Shown: positions 7,006-14,016 of the stretch, piece by piece
Position numbering within the stretch: the first letter of the stretch is position 1
Layout of the letters: each line of letters begins with the position of its first letter
Assembly (NCBI GenBank): GCA_937989585.1
Contig: CALKRW010000059.1
Location: forward strand, 1 to 44,470
Direction of reading: 5' to 3'
Length of the DNA stretch: 44,470 bases
Source of the DNA: an uncultured Porphyromonadaceae bacterium
GTDB taxonomy: Bacteria > Bacteroidota > Bacteroidia > Bacteroidales > Muribaculaceae
Position numbers and translations under genes: made by a program
Notes under the pieces: model-generated
The model's input: the letters and a program-made list of their open reading frames with translations, nothing else
Told to the model about the DNA's origin: nothing
Databases searched by the model: none

Positions 7006-7107
7006 TCAAATAATCAAACCGCCCAGACCCCGTATGGCCATCGGATCATCGGCATTTATCGCTTCCTTGAAGGCGGGCATGTCCCTTCTTGTACACGAAC
7101 AAAACAT
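7006..7107 (-). pseudogene. Truncated paralogue of the 4243-4731 gene (33 codons)
   Basis: The minus strand reads MFCSCTRRDMPAFKEAI and continues for 33 codons to GGLII and a TGA. It matches the first 33 residues of the 162-residue gene at 4243-4731 with scattered substitutions and one inserted residue. Upstream sequence is also related (CCGAAT...AGGATTCTTA against CGAAT...AGGAATCTTA). Homology stops at the GGLII codons, where the ATPase cassette begins. It is most simply the 5' end of a second copy whose remainder was replaced by the cassette. It may still supply promoter and ribosome-binding site for the gene downstream. Confidence 0.75.
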
Positions 7108-7166
7108 ATGTTCCCGAATTTGAGTTAGGATTCTTAGGGGTCCTTTGCTATATCATCCAGGGCGGT

Positions 7167-8087
7167 TTACTGGTAAATGAGGAAGTTCTGGCCGGTGGTG
7201 GTGACCTTAAGTGTGACCTGGGCGGATTCAATTACAGGGACGTTGTGGTCGACGTGACCGATGGGCACGTTGAACGCCACGGGATAGCGGTACGGCGCAA
7301 CCATGTCGTAGATCATGTCCTCCATGGTCTGGTATGACTTGTCTGGCTTGTAGTCGGTGAACTGGCCAACAATCAGTCCGTTTATCATGCCTAGGATTCC
7401 GGCTATCTTGAGTTGGTAGAGTATGCGCTCGATCTTGTAGATGGGTTCGGCGACATCCTCGATAAAGAGGATGCATCCGGGGAGGAGGACGTCGTAGCGT
7501 GTCTTGATAAGGTCGGCCAATACGGCGACATTGCCGCCGAGCAGACGGCCCGTAGCCACGCCGGGGCGGTCGTGACGGTCGGAGGGGAATGCGAACGGCT
7601 CGCGCTTGCCCTCGAGTATGCCGAACAGGCGTGCGTTGTCCGGGTCCTGCTCGCCGAGGGCTATGTGAGCCGTCATCGAGGAATGTACCGAGGCAACGCC
7701 CTTCGACGCCATCAGCGCGTGCAACGCGGAGATGTCGCTGAAGCCGACGATCCACTTGGGGTCGGAAGTGAGGTCGAGGGCATTCAGACGGTCGAGTATA
7801 TGCACCACGCCGTAACCGCCGCGCGAGCATACTATGGCGCGGACCTCGGGGTCGGCGAGAGCGTCGCGCAGGTCGGCGAAGCGCTCGTCGTCGGTGCCGG
7901 AATAGTTTCCGCTCCTGCCGAGTGTGTGTGGCATGATTTTCACGCGCCATCCGTGGGCCTCGAGCACACGGGCGGCGTTCTCTACCTTCTCCGGCTCGAT
8001 AGGGCCTGCAGGCGAGCATATAGCGATCAGGTCGCCGGCCTTCAGCGGGCGGGGATATGTAACTTTTTCTTTTAAGGGAACATTCAT
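7167..8087 (-). CDS. ldcA: LD-carboxypeptidase (peptidase S66), murein recycling
   Basis: The protein has 306 residues, the family's normal length. The catalytic triad motifs are present: nucleophile Ser in VCSRGGYG (about residue 102), Glu in LFIEDVAEPIYKIER and His in PIGHVDHN near the C-terminus. The enzyme removes the terminal D-Ala from L,D-linked murein tetrapeptides in the cytoplasm during peptidoglycan recycling. The ATG at 8087 is followed directly by the family's first strand (LKAGDLIAICSPAGP). A 111-base inverted-repeat element ends only six bases before the start codon, so the promoter or ribosome-binding region has been rearranged. The sequence is GC-rich like the core. Confidence 0.92.
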   Translation of the reverse strand: MNVPLKEKVTYPRPLKAGDLIAICSPAGPIEPEKVENAARVLEAHGWRVKIMPHTLGRSGNYSGTDDERFADLRDALADPEVRAIVCSRGGYGVVHILDRLNALDLTSDPKWIVGFSDISALHALMASKGVASVHSSMTAHIALGEQDPDNARLFGILEGKREPFAFPSDRHDRPGVATGRLLGGNVAVLADLIKTRYDVLLPGCILFIEDVAEPIYKIERILYQLKIAGILGMINGLIVGQFTDYKPDKSYQTMEDMIYDMVAPYRYPVAFNVPIGHVDHNVPVIESAQVTLKVTTTGQNFLIYQ

Positions 8088-8092
8088 AGGTT

Positions 8093-8203
8093 CTAAGTAA
8101 CTCTTAAAAATTAGTTTATATTATTCACGAAGTAACTGTTCTTTGGGGCAGCGGCCAAAATCCTTCAAATTTCATGCGCTGCTAATTTTTGCGAGTTACT
8201 TAG
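8093..8203. repeat. MITE-like element with 22-base terminal inverted repeats
   Basis: Bases 8093-8114 (CTAAGTAACTC...AAAAATTAG) and 8182-8203 (CTAATTTTT...GAGTTACTTAG) are inverted repeats matching at 20 of 22 positions. They enclose 67 bases with no gene. The whole 111-base unit fills the gap between the Na/Pi transporter stop (8209) and the ldcA start (8087). Size, perfect-ended repeats and lack of coding content fit a miniature inverted-repeat transposable element. Alternatively it is an unusually long transcription terminator for the transporter gene. A clear target duplication is not visible beyond TT. Confidence 0.55.
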
Positions 8204-8208
8204 TTTTT

Positions 8209-10071
8209 TCAGACGGCACGCACCGAGCGGGCAGGCTTGCGAACGCGGAAGTAATCCTTGATGGTGTCGACAACGTTGGTGATGTAGTCGCCCGTGCGCT
8301 CGATGTCGCTCACGACATCCATGAAGTAGATGCCGGCCTGATACTGGTAGAGGTGGTCGTTGATATTCTGTACGTTGGCAGTCCGCAACTGGTTGCGCAT
8401 GTTGTTGATCTCGCGTTCCTTGTTGTAGGCGGCGGCGATGACGCTGTCGTCGGGCATGTCCATGTTGCGGAGCAGTTCGAGCATCATCTCCATCGACTCG
8501 TTCAGGTACTTGTACATGGCGTCGATGTCGGCATATATGCCGTCGGTGAAGTGGGCGTTGCTCTCGCGTTTGCGGACCATAATCTTGCCGACGCCGTAAC
8601 AGCAGTCGGCTATCGACTCGATTTCGGAAATGATGTTGAGCATGCCGGCTATCTTCAGTTTGCCCTCGTTCGACAGGCGGCCTTCGGCGCATCGGTTCAG
8701 GTAGTTGGCTATCTCCAGTTCCATGTTGTCGGAGATGTCCTCGTATTTCTCGATGCGGGACAGCAGTTTGTTGAATTCCTCGGTCGAGTTCTTGGTATGG
8801 ATAAGGTCCTGGGCCATGCCAATCATGCGGCCCACGCGCTCGGCATAGACGGCGATTTCCTTCTCGGCCTGGGCGATGTTGAGTTCGGACGACGACAGCA
8901 GGCCGCCGGAGATGAACTTGATGCCGAAGTCCTCGTCGGACTTGGTGCGCGAGGGAACGATCCACTCCACGATCTTGACGTAGAGTTTGGTGAACCATAT
9001 CATCACGCTCAGGTTGATGAGTTTGTATGTGGTGTAGAACAGCGAGAGGCAGATGGATGCCGACGCCTGCATTGCCATCACGCGGGCTGCGGCGTCAGTC
9101 ACTCGCCCGTAGTCGGGATGGGTCTCGGGGAGCGAGTTGTTGAACAGGTTGTTGTAGACGTTGGGGTCGGTCTGCTGGAGGTGCTCGACATAGTTGTAGA
9201 GGGCGTTTGGGTCGCCCTGACCAAACCACGAGCAGACATGGTCGATCAGGCCCATGAACGGATAGAACAGCGACAGGCACCATATCGAGCCGAAGATGTT
9301 GAACATCAGGTGGCCTATGGCCGCGCGTTTTGCGGCGACGTTACCGCCCAGCGAGGCCAGGAGCGGGGTGATTGTCGTGCCGACGGCGGAGCCGAGGACT
9401 ATGGCCGAGGCGAGGTCGAAGTCTATCCAGCCCTTGGCGAACATCACGAGGCAGATGGCAAACGTAGCCGCCGAACTCTGGATGATCATGGTCACCACGA
9501 GGCCCACAAGCCAGAAGATGAACACCGAGCCGAAGCCCAGCGACGTGTAGCGGCGCAGGAACTCGAACATGCCGGGGTTGTTCTGCAGGTCGGGGACATA
9601 CTTGCTGATGAGGCCCAGGCCGAGGAACAGCAGGGCGAAACCGAGGATGAACTCACCTATCGACTTATTGCGGCCGCTCTTGGCGAAGAGCAGCGGGGCG
9701 CCGAAGGCCATGAGCGGGATGGCGAAGGCCGAGATGTCGACCTTGAAGCCGAGCAGCGAGATAATCCACGTGGTGAAGGTCGTGCCGAGGTTGGCGCCGA
9801 AAATCACGGCCATCGACTGGCCCAGCGACAGCAGGCCGGCGTTTACGAAGGACACGACAAGGACGATCGATGCGGATGAACTCTGAATCAGGGCCGTAAT
9901 AAAAAAGCCCGTAGCCAATCCTGCAAGACGGTTACGGGTCATCGCCGAAAGTATGTTGCGCAAGCGGTCACCTGCAACTTTCTGCAGTCCCTCGCTCATC
10001 ACCTTCATGCCGTAGAGGAATAGCCCGACTGCGCCGAGCAGACCAAGGAAATCAACAAAAGTATATTCCAT
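8209..10071 (-). CDS. Na+/phosphate cotransporter with C-terminal PhoU-like domain
   Basis: The protein has 620 residues. The N-terminal half has two repeated membrane segments with the QSSSA signatures of this family (ITALIQSSSASIVLV near residue 60 and VTMIIQSSAATFAIC near residue 215). The C-terminal 200 residues are helical and PhoU-like (IGMAQDLIHTKNS, DISDNMELEIANYLN). The family imports phosphate with sodium across the inner membrane. Length fits the PhoU-fused subclass. The gene stands alone with its own promoter (10174-10205) and a leader of about 95 bases that holds a CAGGCCC/GGGCCTG hairpin. Start: ATG at 10071, just before the first span. Confidence 0.92.
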   Translation of the reverse strand: MEYTFVDFLGLLGAVGLFLYGMKVMSEGLQKVAGDRLRNILSAMTRNRLAGLATGFFITALIQSSSASIVLVVSFVNAGLLSLGQSMAVIFGANLGTTFTTWIISLLGFKVDISAFAIPLMAFGAPLLFAKSGRNKSIGEFILGFALLFLGLGLISKYVPDLQNNPGMFEFLRRYTSLGFGSVFIFWLVGLVVTMIIQSSAATFAICLVMFAKGWIDFDLASAIVLGSAVGTTITPLLASLGGNVAAKRAAIGHLMFNIFGSIWCLSLFYPFMGLIDHVCSWFGQGDPNALYNYVEHLQQTDPNVYNNLFNNSLPETHPDYGRVTDAAARVMAMQASASICLSLFYTTYKLINLSVMIWFTKLYVKIVEWIVPSRTKSDEDFGIKFISGGLLSSSELNIAQAEKEIAVYAERVGRMIGMAQDLIHTKNSTEEFNKLLSRIEKYEDISDNMELEIANYLNRCAEGRLSNEGKLKIAGMLNIISEIESIADCCYGVGKIMVRKRESNAHFTDGIYADIDAMYKYLNESMEMMLELLRNMDMPDDSVIAAAYNKEREINNMRNQLRTANVQNINDHLYQYQAGIYFMDVVSDIERTGDYITNVVDTIKDYFRVRKPARSVRAV

Positions 10072-10173
10072 ACAAAATTTTTTTCGTTGAGGTTAATGGC
10101 GGAGAGACGCGCTTCGTAAGATTGCAGACACAGGCCCCCGGGCCTGCGAAAACACAAAACACCTGCGCGACTG

Positions 10174-10205
10174 CAAAGTTAACTACTTGTATCCAAATTC
10201 TCAAA
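10174..10205 (-). promoter_or_regulatory. Promoter of the Na/Pi transporter gene
   Basis: On the minus strand TTTG (10205-10202), a 20-base spacer and TAACTTTG (10181-10174) match the Bacteroidetes pattern. Transcription would start near 10168, giving a leader of about 95 bases. Confidence 0.7.
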
Positions 10206-10267
10206 CTTCCGCCCCCCTTTTTTCATCCGAAATTTATTCGTAATCCGTCACGACTATGGCTTATTGC

Positions 10268-10960
10268 TTAGGTCAGGGCGGCGGAGATGAGGGCAGAGGT
10301 GTGGATGCGGACGGTGTCGAGGACGGGGAGCGGGCTGTTGCTGTCGTTCAGCAGCAGGAGAAGTTCGGTGCAGCCGAGGATAACGGCATCGGCGGCATCT
10401 TCGTCGCGCAGACGGCTGATTATTTCCTGATAGCGGGCCAGAGTCTCGGGCTTCACGATGCCGAGTTCGAGTTCCGAGACTATGGTGTGCTGGATGTAGT
10501 CGCGCTCGCTGTCGTTCGGGACAACAATCCCGATTCTCTCGCGCACGAACGGCGCCTTGAAAAATTCACCCTCCATCGTGAAGCGTGTGCCAAGGAGCGC
10601 GAGGCGCCTGAATCCCCTGCGCCCGGCCTCCTCGCAGGTGGCATCGATTATGCTTATCAGCGGAATCGGCGAGAGTTCGGCCAGCCGGTCGAAGACTATG
10701 TGGGCAGTGTTGGCGGTCAGTGCGCCGACCTCGGCGCCTGCGGCCTTCAGGGCGCGCAACCCGTTCAGAAGATACTCCGTGAGTTCGTCCAGGCGGTTCT
10801 CCTCAATCAGCCGGAGCACGTGGAACACATTCAGGCTCTCGATAGTTAGGTTGGGAAAAAAGTCCGGCGAAGTGCGCTCGCGCACCCCGTAGACGATGTT
10901 CATGTAATACGGCACAGTCGACTGCGGCCCGAAGCCGCCGATAAGCCCTAACTTTTTCAT
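10268..10960 (-). CDS. Aspartate/glutamate racemase family protein lacking the first catalytic Cys
   Basis: The protein has 230 residues with the fold's signatures: IGGFGPQST at the start, the NTAH box at 84-87 and GCTEL at 196-200. The family racemises L/D-Asp or Glu with two cysteines, one before NTAH and one in GCTE. Here Cys197 is present but residue 83 is Ala (LTANTAH, codon GCC). Related one-Cys enzymes with Thr at this place are known, so activity may be one-sided, altered or absent. I start at the ATG at 10960; an earlier in-frame ATG at 11107 would add a low-complexity stretch and lies upstream of the promoter. The gene stands alone. Confidence 0.85.
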   Translation of the reverse strand: MKKLGLIGGFGPQSTVPYYMNIVYGVRERTSPDFFPNLTIESLNVFHVLRLIEENRLDELTEYLLNGLRALKAAGAEVGALTANTAHIVFDRLAELSPIPLISIIDATCEEAGRRGFRRLALLGTRFTMEGEFFKAPFVRERIGIVVPNDSERDYIQHTIVSELELGIVKPETLARYQEIISRLRDEDAADAVILGCTELLLLLNDSNSPLPVLDTVRIHTSALISAALT

Positions 10961-11024
10961 AACAAGACAGAAAGAACAAAAATGACAGTCAAAAAACAGA
11001 AAGTATAAAGTCCTTATACTCAGG

Positions 11025-11056
11025 CAAAGATACCGCTTATGCCTCTCTCCCCCAAA
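11025..11056 (-). promoter_or_regulatory. Promoter of the racemase gene
   Basis: On the minus strand TTTG (11056-11053), a 20-base spacer and TATCTTTG (11032-11025) match the Bacteroidetes consensus. Its position excludes the upstream ATG at 11107 and supports the start at 10960. Confidence 0.7.
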
Positions 11057-11179
11057 TTTAAAACCCCTAAAATGCCGCTCTCCCCCGATTTTGCAGTAGT
11101 TCTCCACGATTATAGCGCTCTTTTGAGGAATAAGAAATACATTTTATATCTAACAGGTTTATAATTAAATTAATATTTG

Positions 11180-11187
11180 TATATTTG
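11180..11187 (+). promoter_or_regulatory. -7 box (TATATTTG) of the second structured leader
   Basis: TATATTTG sits four bases before the first hairpin of the leader. A partial -33 (GGTTTA) lies 19 bases upstream. The relation of box to hairpin is the same as at 120-127. Confidence 0.6.
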
Positions 11188-11191
11188 TGGC

Positions 11192-11443
11192 GTCATTCCG
11201 GAATGACAAATTTATAATAAGAGCGTTTTGCTCACCTTGCTAACGAAAACCTGAGAAATTTTCAACGAATGCAATAGGTGACATGACGGCTCTCACGCTA
11301 CACGCGTGGGCTGTTGTTTCATATCTTGCATTCAAGGTTTTCTCAGGACCGTCGTTAGAAGATGTGGCAAATTCAGTCCACGTTTTTCTATATCAATATT
11401 AGCCCGGAGGACTGTACGGCTAACAAACCAATCAAACAATCCT
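11192..11443 (+). ncRNA. Structured, pseudoknot-like leader RNA, copy 2
   Basis: The RNA opens with the perfect inverted repeat GTCATTCC-GGAATGAC (11192-11207), then a GAGC-GTTTT-GCTC hairpin. Helix A pairs 11240-11245, 11250-11258 and 11267-11274 with 11353-11358, 11339-11347 and 11326-11333, a total of 23 base pairs (CTAACG/CGTTAG, CCTGAGAAA/TTTCTCAGG, GAATGCAA/TTGCATTC). Helix B pairs 11305-11309 plus 11311-11313 (CGTGG, CTG) with 11374-11376 plus 11378-11382 (CAG, CCACG). The helices interleave, a pseudoknot. GCGTGGGCTGTTG and TGTACGGCT (11413-11421) are identical to copy 1 while helix A differs entirely in sequence. The coding start follows 22 bases after the box. Confidence 0.65.
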
Positions 11444-12487
11444 ATGACAAAAAAATTAACAGGAGTACGATTATCGCTCAGTAAAATGATCTGTATCACA
11501 ATGCTGTTTGCTCTATGCTGCCAAGAAGCGTCGGCAGCCGTCAACTGGCGTATCCACAGCGGAGCAATGTATAGTCTGAGAGGCAAATATATCGATGATA
11601 GTGGCCCCAATATCACAGCGATGTTCGGTTGCGAAATTCAATTCCCCATAAAGGAAAAATTCTTTATTGAAACCGGTTTGAATTACAGATATGGTCCAAC
11701 CACGTTTACCGAAGGCTTCCTGTCCTACAACCATTATACGGACTCTTACAAAGTTCCGCTTAAAGACTTCGATTCGCACGGTAAATATATTGGCTCTAAA
11801 TTTTACGAAGCCAATATATACCAAGCCAACGGAGATTTTATCGGCATCCCGTTGCGTTTCACTTATCGCTACCATCTGAAGGGTGACAACGAGTTCCAGT
11901 TTGCATTCGGTCCTTACGCAGAAGTTTATTTTAACGATGAGGATTATACCGATAACAGCCCTATCCTGGTCGGTCTTTCCCCGGCAGTGGTATTCAAACA
12001 CCGCGCACTGAGCCTTGGCCTTATCTATCAGAATCCGTGCATATACAACGGTATAAAGAACCGCGACACCAATTCGCTGATGTTCACAGTCGGTGTAAAC
12101 TTCAACGGCCGCAAAGTCAACCTTGACAACCTGGTGATTGGCCTGGAAGCAGCATCAGCTGTGTTGACAAGCGCAACAGAAACCATGTCACAGTTTAGCG
12201 GCTCCGCCAACTCGTCCGATACCGGCAGTTACAGTTCCGGCTCTTCTTATTCGTCTGCTTCCTCATCGCAATCTTCATCCGGATCAGATTTCAGTTTATC
12301 CAAGGCCACAAGCGCACAGCGAGATCGCAGCACATATTTCCAGAATGAGACAATTGTGATAAAAATCATCAATGGCGATGACACGACCAATAACAAGAAA
12401 GACATCCAGCGCAAGATGAAACAACTGCGCAACAAATGGAAAGGCACACAGTACGAATGGCAGCCTTCGCCTTACGAAACTCGATAA
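11444..12487 (+). CDS. Outer-membrane beta-barrel protein with Ser-rich region
   Basis: The protein has 347 residues. A signal peptide ends near residue 32 (ALCCQEASA). The next 210 residues alternate polar and aromatic residues (FFIETGLNYRYG, FGPYAEVYF, LGLIYQNP) as in outer-membrane porin-like barrels. A Ser/Gly linker (about residues 250-285) leads to a charged C-terminal tail (KKDIQRKMKQLRNKWKG), an unusual extension that may face the periplasm and contact other partners. The ATG at 11444 was chosen because the signal peptide follows it; upstream frames run through the structured leader. AT-rich compared with its neighbours. Ligand or function is unknown. Confidence 0.75.
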   Translation: MTKKLTGVRLSLSKMICITMLFALCCQEASAAVNWRIHSGAMYSLRGKYIDDSGPNITAMFGCEIQFPIKEKFFIETGLNYRYGPTTFTEGFLSYNHYTDSYKVPLKDFDSHGKYIGSKFYEANIYQANGDFIGIPLRFTYRYHLKGDNEFQFAFGPYAEVYFNDEDYTDNSPILVGLSPAVVFKHRALSLGLIYQNPCIYNGIKNRDTNSLMFTVGVNFNGRKVNLDNLVIGLEAASAVLTSATETMSQFSGSANSSDTGSYSSGSSYSSASSSQSSSGSDFSLSKATSAQRDRSTYFQNETIVIKIINGDDTTNNKKDIQRKMKQLRNKWKGTQYEWQPSPYETR

Positions 12488-12533
12488 ATCCACAACTTAG
12501 GCCTTAGATGGCCTTCATTACACTTATATATTA

Positions 12534-12563
12534 CAACAGGCGACGCGTAGACGTTGCCTGTTG
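12534..12563 (+). terminator. Hairpin after the outer-membrane protein gene
   Basis: CAACAGGCGACG pairs with CGTTGCCTGTTG around a six-base loop, one pair being G-T. No T tract follows, so it may be a weak terminator or an RNA-stabilising 3' structure. It lies 47 bases after the stop codon. Confidence 0.5.
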
Positions 12564-12670
12564 TCATCTGTGCCCTATAAGGTCCTGCCGCTCTCCCCCG
12601 TTTTTGCGACTATCTATGATGGCGAAAAAACTTTTCTTATGAAGACCGAACTCCTTTAGAAAAATTGTTG

Positions 12671-12678
12671 TAAATTTG
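12671..12678 (+). promoter_or_regulatory. -7 box (TAAATTTG) before the first DUF4143 ATPase
   Basis: TAAATTTG fits TAnnTTTG and lies 51 bases before the ATG at 12729. No clear -33 element is visible. A TTG start at 12681 would lie at the transcription start and is rejected for that reason. Confidence 0.45.
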
Positions 12679-12728
12679 CATTGGCTTTACAAAATATAAA
12701 ATTTTTAGATTTTGTAAAACGAAATTAT

Positions 12729-13934
12729 ATGAAATTAATAGATAGACACTTGTATTTAAGCCAATTAAAAGGTCTGATAAATACTCCCGATATCAAGATA
12801 ATAACGGGTATAAGGCGTTGTGGCAAATCCAAGTTGCTTAGTGCTTTTGCGAACCATATCGCAAAGAACGACGCGACCGCCAATATTATCAGTATCGATC
12901 TGACTAAAATCAAGTTTGAACATCTGAAAGAATACCATGCCTTGAACGACTATATAGAACAGAATTATCGTTCAGGGGTCAATAACTATCTGATGATTGA
13001 CGAGGTACAACTCTGCCCTAATTTCGAGTTGACAATAAACAGTCTTCATTCAGACGAAAAATATGACATCTATCTTACGGGGTCAAACGCTTTCCTTCTG
13101 AGTAGCGATCTTGCAACCTTGTTTACCGGACGCCACATGGAAATTCATGTCTATCCATTCAGTTTCAAGGAATATTGCACTTATTTCGATATCCGAGACG
13201 ATTATGACGAACATTTTGACCGCTATATAAGACTCGGCGGCCTGGCTGGATCTTACACATATAAAAATGACTCGGACAAGGAAAAGTACATACGCGATGT
13301 CTACGATACAATTTTAATCAGGGATCTCGTAGAAAAATATCGTCTTGGAAATGCAACCATCCTTAAGAAAGTGTCTGAATTTCTCATGGATAATATTAGC
13401 AACATATCATCATCAAGAAATATCAGTAGTACACTGATTTCCGAAGGAACTGAAACGAATCACATGACAGTCGGCAGTTATATCGAGCATCTTTGCAATG
13501 CATTCGTATTCTACGAAGCGAGAAGATATGACGTGAGAGGCAAAACATATCTTCAGTCATTGAGCAAATATTATCTTGCCGACACCGGCATAAGGTTTGC
13601 GGTGCTTGGCAAGCGCAATATGGACTGGGGGCGCATGCTGGAGAACATAGTATTCATAGAACTGTTACGACGTGGATATGAGGTATATGTCGGCAAACTA
13701 TATCAGAAGGAGATTGACTTTGTAGCAATGAAGGGCAGCGAGAAAATATACATTCAGGTCAGTGATGACATCTCAGGCGAAGAGACTTTCCGACGGGAAG
13801 TCGAACCATTGCTACAGATTCGCGATGCCTATCCGAAGATGCTGCTTGCAAGACCCCGCCATGAGGAAAGCGACTACGAGGGAATCTCGATTATTGACAT
13901 CCCCCGATGGCTGCTGGGGAATGCCGGAACATGA
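12729..13934 (+). CDS. AAA_14/DUF4143 ATPase (archaeal-type ATPase family), copy 1
   Basis: The protein has 401 residues. It has Walker A GIRRCGKSKLL (about residues 27-37), Walker B NNYLMIDEVQL (about 90-100), the sensor-like YLTGSNAFLLSSD and TGRHMEIHVYPFSF that are typical of AAA_14. A C-terminal DUF4143 domain ends with EIDFVAM, which resembles a PD-(D/E)xK nuclease active-site strand. These proteins are frequent in Bacteroidetes as single genes in variable loci. Their role is not settled; links to toxin-like or defence functions are inference. A second, diverged member lies at 39210-40499. The gene is AT-rich and stands alone. Confidence 0.85.
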   Translation: MKLIDRHLYLSQLKGLINTPDIKIITGIRRCGKSKLLSAFANHIAKNDATANIISIDLTKIKFEHLKEYHALNDYIEQNYRSGVNNYLMIDEVQLCPNFELTINSLHSDEKYDIYLTGSNAFLLSSDLATLFTGRHMEIHVYPFSFKEYCTYFDIRDDYDEHFDRYIRLGGLAGSYTYKNDSDKEKYIRDVYDTILIRDLVEKYRLGNATILKKVSEFLMDNISNISSSRNISSTLISEGTETNHMTVGSYIEHLCNAFVFYEARRYDVRGKTYLQSLSKYYLADTGIRFAVLGKRNMDWGRMLENIVFIELLRRGYEVYVGKLYQKEIDFVAMKGSEKIYIQVSDDISGEETFRREVEPLLQIRDAYPKMLLARPRHEESDYEGISIIDIPRWLLGNAGT

Positions 13935-13935
13935 A

Positions 13936-13998
13936 AACGGGGCGACGTGGGTGCGTCGCCCCGTTGGGGGTTGTGGGTGCGTCGCCCCGTTGGGGGAT
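13936..13998. repeat. GC-rich hairpin with duplicated right arm
   Basis: AACGGGGCGACG (13936-13947) pairs with CGTCGCCCCGTT (13954-13965) around a six-base loop. The segment GTGCGTCGCCCCGTTGGGGG then occurs again about 27 bases on, so the right arm can also pair with a second copy. It lies between the convergent DUF4143 ATPase and pectate lyase genes, and probably terminates both or is a REP-like element. Confidence 0.6.
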
Positions 13999-14016
13999 GT
14001 GGGTCCGGCGGGAGGG

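Noticed and set aside
8143..9879. A 578-codon open frame on the plus strand opposite the Na/Pi transporter
   Set aside because: It is antisense to a clearly conserved gene, its residues are a GC-frame artefact (many His, Val, Gly, Asp), and it has no promoter or ribosome-binding site.
12681..12728. TTG start upstream of the first DUF4143 ATPase
   Set aside because: It lies three bases after the -7 box at 12671-12678, so it would be untranscribed or leaderless; the ATG at 12729 is the better start.
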